Positions 15,918 to 25,667 of a DNA stretch of 39,087 bases are shown here, in pieces. Position 1 is the stretch's first letter. Each line of letters opens with the position of its first letter. The DNA is from Trinickia mobilis (GTDB taxonomy: Bacteria > Pseudomonadota > Gammaproteobacteria > Burkholderiales > Burkholderiaceae). The notes under the pieces were generated by a model. It was given only the letters and a program-made list of their open reading frames with translations, did no database searches and was not told the origin of the DNA. The position numbers and the translations under genes are program-made. The DNA is taken from NCBI RefSeq assembly GCF_017315705.1, contig NZ_JAFLRF010000047.1:1-39087 (forward strand), read 5' to 3'.

Positions 15918-16520
15918 TCAGCGCCCATAGGTGACGACAAGCCGTGCCGAACCAAGCGTGGCCGTACCGATCTCATGATCGAACATCAGCGCGGGGCGGC
16001 CCGTCGCGAGCCGCAGATCGGTCGTGTCGAGCGCGTAGACGGTGATCACGTAGCGGTGCGGCTTGCCGGGCGGCGGGCAGGGGCCGCCGTAGCCGTCGGT
16101 GTCGAAGTCGTTGCGCGCTTCGACGGCGCCGAGCTTTTTCAGATAGCCGGACGCGCTGGCGTTGGCCGGCAACTGGTGAACGCCGGGCGGAATGCCAGCT
16201 ACCGCCCAGTGCCACCAGCCGGGGCCGGGGGAGTCAGGATCGAACATCGTCACGGCGAAACTGCGGGTGCCGGCCGGCGCGTCGTGCCATGACAGCTGGG
16301 GTGAGTGGTTGCCGCCCTTGCAGTCGCCCTGATCGAATACTTGGGCATCCGGCACGGTGCCACCTGACCGAAGGTCGACGCTGGTCACGGAAAAGGCACC
16401 ATCCGCGAGCGCGCGAGGACCATTGGCGATTGTGACAGCGGCGCTCAGGAACGTGAGCACCAGAAACGGCAGACGAGGGTAAGGCGAAGCGCGCGAAACG
16501 ACCAGGCAGCACTTGCGCAT
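15918..16520 (-). CDS. YbhB/YbcL family Raf kinase inhibitor-like protein, exported
   Basis: A 200-residue PEBP-fold protein. An N-terminal signal peptide (basic MRKCCLVVSR, then a hydrophobic FLVLTFLSAAVTI) is probably cut near ALADG. Mature-part signatures are the anion-pocket motifs MFDPDSPGPGWWHWAV and GYGGPCPPPGKPHRY, close to E. coli YbhB/YbcL, with the extra cysteine typical of the periplasmic branch. AGGAG precedes the ATG at 16520. The role of bacterial PEBP proteins is largely unknown; YbcL from uropathogenic E. coli modulates host neutrophil migration. The gene is single, and no partner is evident. Confidence 0.9.
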   Translation of the reverse strand: MRKCCLVVSRASPYPRLPFLVLTFLSAAVTIANGPRALADGAFSVTSVDLRSGGTVPDAQVFDQGDCKGGNHSPQLSWHDAPAGTRSFAVTMFDPDSPGPGWWHWAVAGIPPGVHQLPANASASGYLKKLGAVEARNDFDTDGYGGPCPPPGKPHRYVITVYALDTTDLRLATGRPALMFDHEIGTATLGSARLVVTYGR

Positions 16521-16752
16521 GAGTCGATTCTCCTGTCAGGGGCGAGGCTTTGAGGCTTCTTTGCACGATTAGTGTCCCAATAATGTGCCCGGACATGAAT
16601 TCAAGTCTAACATTAGGGCTGCGCGGCGGTTGTTGGAATTACCGCGACGAAATGTGGGGTTCTGGGTGTCTGCTGTTTCGCGGCGCTGTTACGGATGCGG
16701 GCAGCCCGGCACAGGCCGGGCCGGCGTCACAAACAAATAAATAACGGTTTGC

Positions 16753-17484
16753 ATGAACGAATTATCGGAAAGCAAAATATCCGGGCGGAAGCCGATGCAA
16801 CACCGAATGAAAGTCGTCGTGGCCGACGACCATCCGGTGATTTTGCTGGGGGCCGAGCAGGCGCTGTTGAAATTTCCGGATGTCGAGGTGATAGCGCAGG
16901 CACGTCAATCGACCGAGCTCATCAAGGTGCTGCAGACGGTGCCGGCCGACGTGCTGGTGACCGATCTCGCCATGCCGGGCGGCCAGTACGGCGACGGCCT
17001 GCCGCTCATCGACTACATCCTGCGCCACTTTCCCGGTCTGCGCATCGTTGTGCTGACGATGCTCGAGAACGCGGCGCTCCTCAAGCGGCTTGGCGAGATC
17101 GGTGTGATCGCGGTCGTCAACAAGTCGGACGACCTCGCACACATTGGCCTCGCGATACGCCATGTGATGCACGATCTGCCGTACGCGAGCCCGTCTGTGC
17201 GGACTTCGCTCGACACGCTGCGGATCAACGCGGGCGGCAAGACCGAGGACGTCATCCTCTCTCGCCGCGAGCTCGAGGTGGTACGGCTCTTCGTCTCCGG
17301 GCTGACCATCAAGGAAATTTCGACGCAGCTGAACCGCAGCATCAAAACGATCAGCACGCAGAAAAACATGGCGATGCGCAAGCTCGGCCTCGAACGCGAT
17401 TCGGAACTCTTCCAGTACGCGCAGAGCAATGGGCTGATGAACTTGTCGTCGAACGTGCAGGACAAGCCCGCGGCACCCAAATAA
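16753..17484 (+). CDS. NarL/LuxR family response regulator, RcsB-like
   Basis: A 243-residue two-domain regulator. The N-terminal receiver has the acid pair D25/D26 (VVVADDHPVI), the phosphoacceptor D71 (VTDLAMPGGQYGDG) and IVVLTM. The C-terminal LuxR-type helix-turn-helix contains LSRRELEVVRLF, IKEISTQLNRSIKTISTQK and AMRKLGL. The PGxxYGDG insertion and the NRSIKTIS recognition helix are strikingly close to E. coli RcsB, more than to NarL or BvgA. No phosphorelay kinase is adjacent. The start is uncertain: ATG 16753 has no clear ribosome site, while in-frame ATGs at 16795 and 16807 are possible and the domain starts just after 16807. Confidence 0.9.
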   Translation: MNELSESKISGRKPMQHRMKVVVADDHPVILLGAEQALLKFPDVEVIAQARQSTELIKVLQTVPADVLVTDLAMPGGQYGDGLPLIDYILRHFPGLRIVVLTMLENAALLKRLGEIGVIAVVNKSDDLAHIGLAIRHVMHDLPYASPSVRTSLDTLRINAGGKTEDVILSRRELEVVRLFVSGLTIKEISTQLNRSIKTISTQKNMAMRKLGLERDSELFQYAQSNGLMNLSSNVQDKPAAPK

Positions 17485-17562
17485 ACGAGGAAGCGCGTAG
17501 CCGGCTCGCCCGCGCGCGAAATCGCAAGGAAAGAAAAAGCCGCGGCAGGCGCCAAGCTTGGC

Positions 17563-18249
17563 TTACTGCGGTGCCGCCGTGGCGCCGCCATGCGCCGCGG
17601 ACCATTCGGCCGGCGCGTGCAGGAACTTCTCGACTTCGTCGAGCGTCCTGGCGTCGAAGTAGCCCGATGCCTTCGCGACGCGCAGCACGTCCCACCACGT
17701 GGCGAGCGCGTGCAAGTCGACGTCGATGTCCTTCAACACCGAGACGCTTTCCTTGAAGATGTTGTAGTGGAACAGCACGAAGCAGTGGTTCACCTTCGCG
17801 CCCGCGGTGCGCAGCGCGTTGATGAAGTTGATCTTGCTGCGGCTGTCGGTGGTCAGGTCTTCGACGAGCAGCACGCGCGAACCTTCTGGCAGATTGCCTT
17901 CGATCTGCGCGTTGCGGCCAAAACCCTTCGGCTTCTTGCGCACGTATTGCATCGGCACCATCAGGCGGTCGGCGATCCAGGCCGCAAACGGGATGCCGGC
18001 GGTTTCGCCGCCCGCGACGGCGTCGATCTGCTCGTAGCCGACGTCGCGCAGAATCGTCGTTTCCGCCATCTCCATGAGGCCGCGGCGCACGCGCGGATAC
18101 GAAATCAGCTTGCGGCAATCGATATAAACCGGGCTCGCCCAGCCGGACGTGAAGATGTACGGCTTTTCGGCGTTGAAGTGCACCGCCTGCACTTCGAGCA
18201 GGATCTTGGCGGTCGTGTCGGAGATCGTTTGGCGATCGATGCCTGTCAT
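17563..18249 (-). CDS. pyrE: orotate phosphoribosyltransferase
   Basis: A 228-residue type I PRTase that joins orotate to PRPP to make OMP in pyrimidine synthesis. Signatures are [18 protein letters not shown] at the N-terminus, [14 protein letters not shown], the [10 protein letters not shown] flexible loop and the PRPP-binding motif [14 protein letters not shown]. The start is set at ATG 18249 (MTGIDRQT), with AAGGA about nine bases upstream; the open frame extends 36 codons further without family similarity. The gene is convergent with the RcsB-like gene (78-base gap). Confidence 0.95.
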   Translation of the reverse strand: MTGIDRQTISDTTAKILLEVQAVHFNAEKPYIFTSGWASPVYIDCRKLISYPRVRRGLMEMAETTILRDVGYEQIDAVAGGETAGIPFAAWIADRLMVPMQYVRKKPKGFGRNAQIEGNLPEGSRVLLVEDLTTDSRSKINFINALRTAGAKVNHCFVLFHYNIFKESVSVLKDIDVDLHALATWWDVLRVAKASGYFDARTLDEVEKFLHAPAEWSAAHGGATAAPQ

Positions 18250-18566
18250 GGGGCGAATCCTTGGGTGATGAGCAAGAGAGGCGGGCGCGTGGCCCAAGTG
18301 GCGCTGATCAATGTGCCCTGGCCGTAGGACCAGGTGCAGGCCGCGCTGGTGTGTCAAGCGGCCGGATTGCTGCGCGCGTAGGCCGACATTTTACCCGAAT
18401 TGAGATGCCTTGCGCCGCCCGGCTGCCGGTATTCGGACTGCCCGTTGCTGCGGGCTTAGGCGAGGAACCGCACGGCATGGGGTCCGGATATGCCGCATCG
18501 CAGCATCGCGGACGCCGCCCCGACGCGGCTCGGGGCCGCTCGCCGTGCCGTACGAATTTGAGATTA

Positions 18567-18588
18567 GGGGGTGTACACTAACTCCCCC
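18567..18588. other. GGGGG/CCCCC inverted repeat upstream of maeB
   Basis: GGGGG (18567-18571) pairs with CCCCC (18584-18588), with a further GT/AC pair after a T/T mismatch, around ACACTA. It lies in the 494-base gap between pyrE and maeB, 156 bases before the maeB start, and could be an operator or a leader hairpin. The rest of 18250-18743 holds no supported gene. Confidence 0.35.
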
Positions 18589-18743
18589 GAAAAACGTACT
18601 GCGCTGTCTTGCCATCCGCCAAGGTTCGAAGGCGCGCCCTAACGGCGCGAAAACGAGCCGCCGCCGACCATCCAACCGGTATTCGCCAACGCGGCTCGTA
18701 GCGCAGTGCTGGGCCCTATTCATAACGTCTCGCAGGCTAAAAC

Positions 18744-21014
18744 ATGGACGAACAACTGAAGCAAAGCGCTCTCGCGTACCACCTGAATCCGAAACCCGGC
18801 AAGATTTCGGTGACGCCCACCAAGCCGCTGTCCAACCAGCTCGATCTGTCGCTGGCTTATTCGCCCGGTGTGGCCGCAGCGTGCGAGGCGATTCACGCCG
18901 ATCCGCTCGATGCGCAGAAGTACACGTCGCGCGGCAATCTGGTCGGCGTGATCACGAACGGCACGGCGGTGCTCGGCCTCGGCAACATCGGCCCGCTCGC
19001 CGCGAAGCCGGTGATGGAGGGCAAAGGGTGCCTCTTCAAGAAGTTCGCCGGCATCGACGTGTTCGATATCGAGTTGTCCGAATCCGATCCCGACAAACTC
19101 GTGGAAGCGATCGCGATGCTCGAACCCACGCTCGGCGGTATCAACCTCGAAGACATCAAGGCGCCGGAATGCTTCTACATCGAGAAGAAGCTGCGCGAGC
19201 GGATGAAGATTCCGGTCTTTCACGACGATCAGCACGGCACCGCGATCATCGCCTCGGCGGCGATCCTGAACGGCCTGAAGGTGGTCGGCAAGAAGCTCGA
19301 TGAAGTGAAGCTGGTGTGTTCGGGCGCAGGCGCGGCGGCGATCGCGTGTCTCGACTTGCTGGTGAAACTGGGGTTGTCAAAGAAGAACACGCTCGTTGTG
19401 GATTCGAAGGGCGTGATCTATGAAGGGCGCGGCAACCTCGACCCGTCGAAGCAGGCCTACGCGGCGAACACCGAAGCCCGCACGCTTGCCGACGCGATCA
19501 AGTCGGCCGACGTGTTCCTCGGCTGTTCGAGCGCCGGCGTGCTGAAGCCCGAGATGGTCAAGGAAATGGGCACCCGGCCGCTGATTCTTGCGCTGGCCAA
19601 TCCGGAACCGGAAATCCGCCCGGAAGAAGCGAAGAAGGTGCGCCCGGACGCGATCATCGCGACGGGCCGTTCGGATTATCCGAACCAGGTCAACAACGTG
19701 CTGTGCTTCCCGTTCATCTTCCGCGGTGCGCTCGACGTGGGCGCGACGACGATCACCGAGGAGATGAAGCTCGCCTGCGTTCGCGCGATTGCCGAACTTG
19801 CGGAAGAAACGGATCAGGGCGACGAAGTGGCGAAGGCTTATGAAGGCCACACGCTCGAATTCGGTCCCGACTATCTGATTCCGAAGCCGTTCGATCCGCG
19901 CCTCATCATCAAGATCGCGCCGGCGGTGGCGAAGGCAGCGATGGATTCGGGCGTCGCAACGCGCCCGATTCAGGACATGGACGCCTACCGCGAGCAGCTC
20001 GGCGCGACGGTCTATCGCACCGGCATGGTGATGCGCCCGGTGTTCGCGGAGGCGAAATCGAAGGCCGCGCGCATCGTGTTCGCGGAAGGCGAGGACGAGC
20101 GCGTGCTGCGCGCCGCGCAGTTCGTGCTGACCGAGAAGATCGCGAAGCCGATCATCGTGGGCCGTCCGGCGGTCATCGAGATGCGCCTGAAGAAGATGGG
20201 CTCGAAGCTCAAGTGCGGCGAGGATTTCGAGATCGTGAATCCGGAAGACGACCCGCGCTATCAGAAGTGCTGGCAGGCGTACCACGAGTTGGGCGCGCGC
20301 GAAGGCGTGACGCCGGAAGTCGCGAAGGCCGCGATGCGCAAGTTCAATACGCTGATCGGTGCGATCCTGGTGAAGCTGGGCGACGCCGACGGCATGATCT
20401 GCGGCATGATCGACACCTACCACAGCCATCTGAAATTCATCGAGCAAGTGCTGGGCCGCGCGCCGCACGCCGAGCATTTCGCCGCGATGAACCTCTTGAT
20501 GCTGCCGGGCCGCAACATGTTCATCTGCGACACGTACGTGAACGAGACGCCGAGCGCCGAGCAGCTGGCCGACATGGCGATTCTCGCGGCGAGCGAAGTC
20601 GAGAAGTTCGGCATCGTGCCGAAGATCGCGTTGCTGTCGAACTCGAACTTCGGCAGTACGCCTTCGGCGTCGTCGCAGCGGATGGCCGAGGCGCGCAAGC
20701 TGATCGCAGCGCGCGCGCCGCAGCTCGAAGTGGACGGCGAAATGCACGGCGATGCGGCGCTGTCGGAGACGATCCGCAAGCAGGCGTTCCCGGGCACGAC
20801 GCTGCACGGCGAGGCGAACCTCTTGATCATGCCGAACGTCGAGGCGGCGAACATCACGTACAACCTGCTGAAGATGATCGGCGGCGAGGGGGTGACGGTG
20901 GGGCCGTTCCTGCTGGGCGCAGCGAGTCCGGTGCATATTCTGACGCCGGCTGCGACAGTGCGGCGCATTATCAATATGACGGCGGTCGCCGCGGCGAATG
21001 TGCAGGCGAAGTGA
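18744..21014 (+). CDS. maeB: NADP-dependent malic enzyme (with phosphotransacetylase-like domain)
   Basis: A 756-residue MaeB-type malic enzyme, which decarboxylates malate to pyruvate and yields NADPH. The N-terminal malic domain (~1-430) shows [48 protein letters not shown] and the nucleotide-binding [13 protein letters not shown] near residue 194, then [13 protein letters not shown]-like sequence. The C-terminal ~320 residues form a phosphate-acetyl/butyryltransferase-like domain ([35 protein letters not shown]), which in this family is regulatory and binds acetyl-CoA rather than being catalytic. Length and order match the family. A strong terminator follows at 21151. Confidence 0.96.
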   Translation: MDEQLKQSALAYHLNPKPGKISVTPTKPLSNQLDLSLAYSPGVAAACEAIHADPLDAQKYTSRGNLVGVITNGTAVLGLGNIGPLAAKPVMEGKGCLFKKFAGIDVFDIELSESDPDKLVEAIAMLEPTLGGINLEDIKAPECFYIEKKLRERMKIPVFHDDQHGTAIIASAAILNGLKVVGKKLDEVKLVCSGAGAAAIACLDLLVKLGLSKKNTLVVDSKGVIYEGRGNLDPSKQAYAANTEARTLADAIKSADVFLGCSSAGVLKPEMVKEMGTRPLILALANPEPEIRPEEAKKVRPDAIIATGRSDYPNQVNNVLCFPFIFRGALDVGATTITEEMKLACVRAIAELAEETDQGDEVAKAYEGHTLEFGPDYLIPKPFDPRLIIKIAPAVAKAAMDSGVATRPIQDMDAYREQLGATVYRTGMVMRPVFAEAKSKAARIVFAEGEDERVLRAAQFVLTEKIAKPIIVGRPAVIEMRLKKMGSKLKCGEDFEIVNPEDDPRYQKCWQAYHELGAREGVTPEVAKAAMRKFNTLIGAILVKLGDADGMICGMIDTYHSHLKFIEQVLGRAPHAEHFAAMNLLMLPGRNMFICDTYVNETPSAEQLADMAILAASEVEKFGIVPKIALLSNSNFGSTPSASSQRMAEARKLIAARAPQLEVDGEMHGDAALSETIRKQAFPGTTLHGEANLLIMPNVEAANITYNLLKMIGGEGVTVGPFLLGAASPVHILTPAATVRRIINMTAVAAANVQAK

Positions 21015-21150
21015 TGCGCAGATGACGTAGTGAGACGCGTCGCCGCTCGGCGATGCCGTCAACGTGAGCTGATTGAACGCGCTGCGCAACGGCTTCGAAG
21101 GCGCGTCTTTCTCGCTCCGTAGCCGGCCTCGACGGATCGTGCGAGCAAAC

Positions 21151-21186
21151 AAAAAGGCTGCTGCCCGAAAGCGCAGCAGCCTTTTT
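21151..21186. terminator. bidirectional intrinsic terminator
   Basis: AAAAAGGCTGCTGC pairs with GCAGCAGCCTTTTT over 14 bases around an 8-base loop. It lies between convergent maeB and the oxidoreductase gene and can serve both strands. Confidence 0.9.
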
Positions 21187-21278
21187 ACGTTGGCAGCCGT
21201 TTGATGCGGTCGAGTCACGTCGGCTTGTATCGGCACCTTCGCTTCATAGCCGACTCGGGGTTGAGCACCGCTACTGCC

Positions 21279-24200
21279 TCAAGCAGCGTGCCGCGCCTCC
21301 CCGCCGCCGGGCGAGCGCCATCGCGCGAGCAGATCGTTCCACTTGACACGAACGGCACGCAGGTTGTTCTCCTTCACATGCCCATAGCCGCGAATTCCAT
21401 CCGGCAGACCGGCGAGTTCGACGGCGAGCGAGAGCTTGCCGGGCTTGAGTCCGCCGATCAGCTCCCGCACCAGCGCCTCGTATTCGCCGATCAGCGCGCG
21501 CTCGGTCCGCCGCTCCTCGGACTTGCCGAAGATATCGAACGCCGTGCCGCGCAGAAACTTCATCTTCGCGAGGACCTTGAACGCGGTCATCATGCGCGGA
21601 CCATACTGCTTCTTGATCAAGTGGCCCTTCGCGTCTTTTTTCGCGGAGGCTGGCGGCGCGAGATAGAAGTTGAGCTTCCAGTCGCCTTCGAATTGCGTCC
21701 TCAGCTTTTCGATGAACGCCGGGTCCGCTTGCAGCCGGGCGACTTCGTACTCGTCCTTGTACGCCATCAGCTTGTACAGATTGCGCGCCACGGCTTCGGT
21801 GAGCGGTTCGTGCATCGCGTCGCCGTCGAGCGCGCGCTCCGCGGCGCGCACTTGCTCGACGAGCGTCGAGAAGCGCTTCGCGTAGGCGGCGTTCTGATAG
21901 GCGGTCAATTGCTCGATGCGCTTCGCAATCAGCGTATCGACGGCCTTCTTCGTGTGCAGCGTGATCACTGCCGCGCTCGTCGCGTCGCTGGCGGCGACGC
22001 CCGTGCTCGCCGGCGACGCGGCGCGCTTCACGCTCGCCAGGTCGTGCGCGGCACGGCGTCCCCACTCGAACGCGGCGAGGTTTTTCTCGACCTGCACGGC
22101 ATTCAGCTCGATCGCGCGCGTGAGCGACTCGTGCGTGAGCGGCAGCCAGCCGCGCTGCCACGCATAGCCGAGCACGAACGGGTTCGTGTAGATCGCGTCG
22201 CCGAGCAGCGCGACCGCGAAATGGTTCGCGTCGACGAGATCGACGTCGTCGCCCGCCGCCGCGCGTACGTCAGCCTCCGTGCTCAAGCCCGGGAACGCCC
22301 AGTTCGGGTTCTTGATGAACTCGGCCGTCGGCGTTTTCGCGCTGTTGATGACCACGCGTGTCGCGCCGTGCTTCATGCGCGACGTGCAGTCGTCGCTCGC
22401 GGTGACGATCGCGTCGCAGCCGATCACAAGACTCGCCTCGCCCATCGCGATGCGGGTCGCGTGAATGTCGGCGGGCGCGTTCGCGATCTGCACGTGGCTC
22501 ATCACGGCGCCGCCCTTTTGCGCGAGACCGGTTACGTCGAGCACGGTGACGCCCTTCTGTTCGAGATGCGCGGCCATGCCGAGGAGCGCGCCGATCGTCA
22601 CGACGCCGGTGCCGCCGACGCCCGTCACGAGCACGCCGTACGGGCGGGCGATCGCGGGCAGGTCAGGCTCGGGGATTGCAGGCAACCCGCCGACATCGCC
22701 GCCGACCGCTTTCGGCTTCTTCAACTGTCCGCCTTCCACCGTCACGAAGCTCGGGCAGAAGCCTTTCAGGCACGAGAAGTCTTTGTTGCAGCTCGACTGG
22801 TTGATTTGCCGCTTCGTGCCGAACTCGGTTTCGAGCGGCTCGACCGACAGGCAATTCGATTGCACCGAGCAATCGCCGCAACCTTCGCAGACCGCCTCGT
22901 TGATGACGACGCGGCGTGCCGGGTCGGGGAATTCGCCTTTCTTGCGGCGGCGGCGCTTTTCCGTCGCGCAGGTCTGGTCGTAGATCAGGATCGTCGTGCC
23001 GGCAATCTCGCGCAGCTCACGCTGGATCGCATCGAGCGCGTCGCGATGATGGATCGTCACGCCCGGCGCGAGCAGCGTCGTGCCGTGATACTTCTGCGGC
23101 TCGTCGGTGACGATCACGATCTTCGCCGCGCCTTCGGCGGCGAGCTGGTGCGTGATTTGCGGCACCGTCAACACGCCGTCGACAGGCTGGCCGCCCGTCA
23201 TCGCAACCGCGTCGTTATAGAGGATCTTGTAGGTGATGTTCGCTTTCGACGCGATCGACGCGCGAATCGCGAGCAGCCCCGAGTGGAAGTAGGTGCCGTC
23301 GCCGAGGTTCGCGAACACGTGTTTTTCGGTCGTGAACGGCGCCTGGCCGGTCCACGCGACGCCTTCGCCGCCCATCTGGCTGAACGTGCTGGTGTTGCGG
23401 TCCATCCAGACGGTCATGTAGTGGCAGCCGATGCCGGCCATCGCGCGCGAGCCTTCCGGCACGTTCGTCGACGTGTTGTGCGGGCAGCCGGAGCAGAACC
23501 ACGGCTTACGCTCGGCTTCGCCGACGCGCGGCTTTGCTAGCGCCTTTTCCTTCGCTTCGATCACGGCAATGCGTGCGGCGATCCGCGCGCGTACGTCGGA
23601 CGGCAGATCGAACTTGTCGAGCCGCGTCGCGATCGCCTTCGCGATGATCGCCGGCGACAGCTCATAGTGCGCGGGCAACAGCCAGTTGCCCATCGGCACC
23701 GACCATTCGCCGCCCGCGCCGTCCTTCTCGTCGAACTTGCCGAATACGCGCGGACGCTGGCCGTCCGGCCAGTTGTACAGCTCTTCCTTGATCGCGTACT
23801 CGAGAATCTGGCGCTTTTCTTCGACGACCAGGATCTCGTCGAGGCCGCGCGCGAACGCGTGCGCGCCTTGCGCTTCGAGCGGCCACACGCAGCCGACCTT
23901 ATAAAGACGAATGCCGATGCGCGAGCAGGTCTCGTCGTCGAGGCCGAGGTCGGTCAGCGCCTGGCGCACGTCGAGATACGCCTTGCCGCCGGTGATGATG
24001 CCGAAGCGCGCATGCGGCGAATCGATTTCGACGCGATCGAGCTTGTTCGCGCGCACATAGGCGAGCGCCGCATACCACTTGTAGTCGAGCAGGCGCGCTT
24101 CCTGCACGAGCGGCGGATCGGGCCAGCGGATATTGAGGCCGCCGTCGGGCATGGTGAAATCGGTGGGCAGCACGATCTGTGTGCGGTGCGGATCGATATC

Positions 24201-24878
24201 GACGGAGGCCGACGACTCGACCACGTCGGTCACGCACTTCATCGCGACCCAGAGGCCCGAGTAGCGGCTCATCGCCCAGCCGTGCAAGCCGAAGTCCAGG
24301 TACTCCTGTACGTTCGAGGGGAACAGCACCGGCAAACCGCAGGCCTTGAAGATGTGCTCGGACTGGTGCGCGAGCGTGGAAGACTTGGCGGCGTGGTCGT
24401 CGCCGGCCAGCACGAGCACGCCGCCATGCCCGGACGAGCCCGCCGAGTTGCCGTGCTTGAAGACGTCGCCGGTGCGGTCCACGCCAGGACCCTTGCCGTA
24501 CCACATCGAGAACACCCCGTCGTACTTTGCGCCGGGGTACAAATTGACTTGCTGCGAACCCCAGACCGCGGTCGCGGCGAGGTCTTCATTGATACCGGGT
24601 TGGAACACCACTTGGTGGCCGGCGAGATGCTTCTTCGCTTTCCACAATGAGAGATCGAGCCCGCCGAGCGGAGAGCCGCGATAGCCGGAGATGAAGCCGG
24701 CCGTATTGAGCCCGGCGGCCTTGTCGCGTTCCTGCTGCAGCATCGGCAGGCGGACCAGCGCCTGGATGCCGCTCATGTACGCGCGGCCGCGTTCGAGCGT
24801 GTATTTGTCGTCGAGCGTGACGGAAGACAACGCGGCTTCGAGCGAAGCTCGCTGACCAGCGTCTAGCGGGGCATTCAT
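21279..24878 (-). CDS. indolepyruvate ferredoxin oxidoreductase family protein (fused alpha-gamma)
   Basis: A 1199-residue fused 2-oxoacid:acceptor oxidoreductase, predicted to turn arylpyruvates (indole-, phenyl- or 4-hydroxyphenylpyruvate) into arylacetyl-CoA with CoA and an electron carrier. Domain order is: pyruvate-binding alpha domain (GFISGYRGSPLGGLD), TPP-binding domain (FCSGCPHNTSTNVPEG; GDGTYFHSGLLAIRA), an Fe-S segment around 660-710 (CEGCGDCSVQSNC, then SSCNKDFSCLKGFCPS), and the gamma domain (GVGGTGVVTIGALLGMAA). The start is ATG 24878 (MNAPLDAG), with GGAGGAG at eight bases; the open frame extends 47 codons upstream without similarity. Such fusions occur in aerobic proteobacteria. 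Nearby hppD, Lrp and paa genes make an aromatic amino acid role likely. Aryl substrate choice is inferred. Confidence 0.93.
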   Translation of the reverse strand: MNAPLDAGQRASLEAALSSVTLDDKYTLERGRAYMSGIQALVRLPMLQQERDKAAGLNTAGFISGYRGSPLGGLDLSLWKAKKHLAGHQVVFQPGINEDLAATAVWGSQQVNLYPGAKYDGVFSMWYGKGPGVDRTGDVFKHGNSAGSSGHGGVLVLAGDDHAAKSSTLAHQSEHIFKACGLPVLFPSNVQEYLDFGLHGWAMSRYSGLWVAMKCVTDVVESSASVDIDPHRTQIVLPTDFTMPDGGLNIRWPDPPLVQEARLLDYKWYAALAYVRANKLDRVEIDSPHARFGIITGGKAYLDVRQALTDLGLDDETCSRIGIRLYKVGCVWPLEAQGAHAFARGLDEILVVEEKRQILEYAIKEELYNWPDGQRPRVFGKFDEKDGAGGEWSVPMGNWLLPAHYELSPAIIAKAIATRLDKFDLPSDVRARIAARIAVIEAKEKALAKPRVGEAERKPWFCSGCPHNTSTNVPEGSRAMAGIGCHYMTVWMDRNTSTFSQMGGEGVAWTGQAPFTTEKHVFANLGDGTYFHSGLLAIRASIASKANITYKILYNDAVAMTGGQPVDGVLTVPQITHQLAAEGAAKIVIVTDEPQKYHGTTLLAPGVTIHHRDALDAIQRELREIAGTTILIYDQTCATEKRRRRKKGEFPDPARRVVINEAVCEGCGDCSVQSNCLSVEPLETEFGTKRQINQSSCNKDFSCLKGFCPSFVTVEGGQLKKPKAVGGDVGGLPAIPEPDLPAIARPYGVLVTGVGGTGVVTIGALLGMAAHLEQKGVTVLDVTGLAQKGGAVMSHVQIANAPADIHATRIAMGEASLVIGCDAIVTASDDCTSRMKHGATRVVINSAKTPTAEFIKNPNWAFPGLSTEADVRAAAGDDVDLVDANHFAVALLGDAIYTNPFVLGYAWQRGWLPLTHESLTRAIELNAVQVEKNLAAFEWGRRAAHDLASVKRAASPASTGVAASDATSAAVITLHTKKAVDTLIAKRIEQLTAYQNAAYAKRFSTLVEQVRAAERALDGDAMHEPLTEAVARNLYKLMAYKDEYEVARLQADPAFIEKLRTQFEGDWKLNFYLAPPASAKKDAKGHLIKKQYGPRMMTAFKVLAKMKFLRGTAFDIFGKSEERRTERALIGEYEALVRELIGGLKPGKLSLAVELAGLPDGIRGYGHVKENNLRAVRVKWNDLLARWRSPGGGEARHAA

Positions 24879-25179
24879 TATGTGTACTCCTCCAACCCAG
24901 TCTGGGATCGCCAAAACTTCTGGGCCTGAAACATCTTTTGAACGTTCCGGCCGGGGCCGCCATATTGACGGTTTTTGAGAAATCCTAGCACTGGTGGAAA
25001 CCCGCCGCAGAACACTCAAAAAGCCTTATTGGGTACGGCTAACCACGGTTTATGACACGTCGATTACGCCGGCCGGCGCGGGATGCAACGGAAGCGCTCG
25101 TTCTGTAACGGCCTGTAAAACCTGGTGCATATGCGGAACCGGTCATAGAACCTTTGTCTAATTCCCGACTTGCTTGATC

Positions 25180-25225
25180 TGCGCGTAGGCGCAGCGCCGC
25201 GACGCTCTGTAGAGTGCGTCGCGGC
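25180..25225 (+). promoter_or_regulatory. two tandem hairpins in the leader of a small exported-peptide gene
   Basis: TGCGC-GTAG-GCGCA (25180-25193) is followed at once by a perfect 10-bp stem, GCCGCGACGC / GCGTCGCGGC (25196-25225), extended inside the loop by TCT/AGA pairing. There is no T-run, so neither is a normal terminator. They sit 37 bases before the small gene's ATG and would fold in its 5' untranslated region. The stretch between the oxidoreductase start (24878) and here shows no other gene. Confidence 0.5.
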
Positions 25226-25262
25226 CGAAAGGCAGTTTTGCAGTGTAGAAAAAGGAGTCTCT

Positions 25263-25445
25263 ATGAACACTCGACACGTCCAGACCTTCCTCATGGTCTC
25301 CGCCGCGTTCTTCGCAATGAGCGCGCCGGTTCGGGCGACAAGCGGCAACACGCTGGCAGCAGCGGTTGCACACACGGCGCAGATCGCCGAGGCGGCCGCG
25401 GACACGAAACAGGTCCATATGACGCTCGAGGAAGCGCGTTTCTAA
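25263..25445 (+). CDS. 60-residue exported protein of unknown function
   Basis: The ATG at 25263 has AAGGAG at six bases. The product starts MNTRHVQTF, followed by a hydrophobic stretch (LMVSAAFFAMSA) and a likely signal peptidase site after PVRA. The mature part is only ~35 residues: Ala-rich, with HTAQIAEAAADTKQVHM and an acidic end (LEEARF). It stands alone, divergent from the oxidoreductase gene, with a structured leader and its own terminator at 25560. I recall many such small secreted proteins in Burkholderia, but no function for this one. Confidence 0.65.
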   Translation: MNTRHVQTFLMVSAAFFAMSAPVRATSGNTLAAAVAHTAQIAEAAADTKQVHMTLEEARF

Positions 25446-25559
25446 CGCGCGAGCCGGGCCAGCCTATCGAGAAGGAGCCGTGTTGACGGCGTTCCTATCG
25501 ACGACGCGCGGCGCGCCCGCCACCCATCACCGGTTCGTGCGATTCACGCACAAAAACAA

Positions 25560-25590
25560 AAGGGCGAAGATCGAGAGGTCTTCGCCCTTT
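25560..25590. terminator. bidirectional intrinsic terminator
   Basis: AGGGCGAAGA pairs with TCTTCGCCCT over 10 bases with an 8-base loop. A-rich sequence lies on the left and a T-rich stretch on the right. It separates the small exported-protein gene from convergent hppD. Confidence 0.88.
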
Positions 25591-25667
25591 CTGCTTGCGT
25601 TCCTTTTGCTTTTTTTAGACAGCGGGTCGCCACAGTTCGCGCGCGACGCGCTCACATCCCCCGCCTA

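Noticed and set aside
18391-18723. A 110-codon frame in the pyrE-maeB gap
   Set aside because: Arg-rich, without motifs or a ribosome site; it overlaps the probable maeB promoter region.
19377-21236. A 600+ codon open frame on the minus strand opposite maeB
   Set aside because: Arg/His/Ala-rich composition with no domain or ribosome site; a shadow produced by the GC bias of maeB, which has full family similarity.
21201-23540. A ~780-codon open frame on the plus strand opposite the oxidoreductase gene
   Set aside because: Composition is that of an antisense shadow (Arg/Ala/Asp-rich, no motifs), and the opposite strand encodes a complete recognised enzyme.
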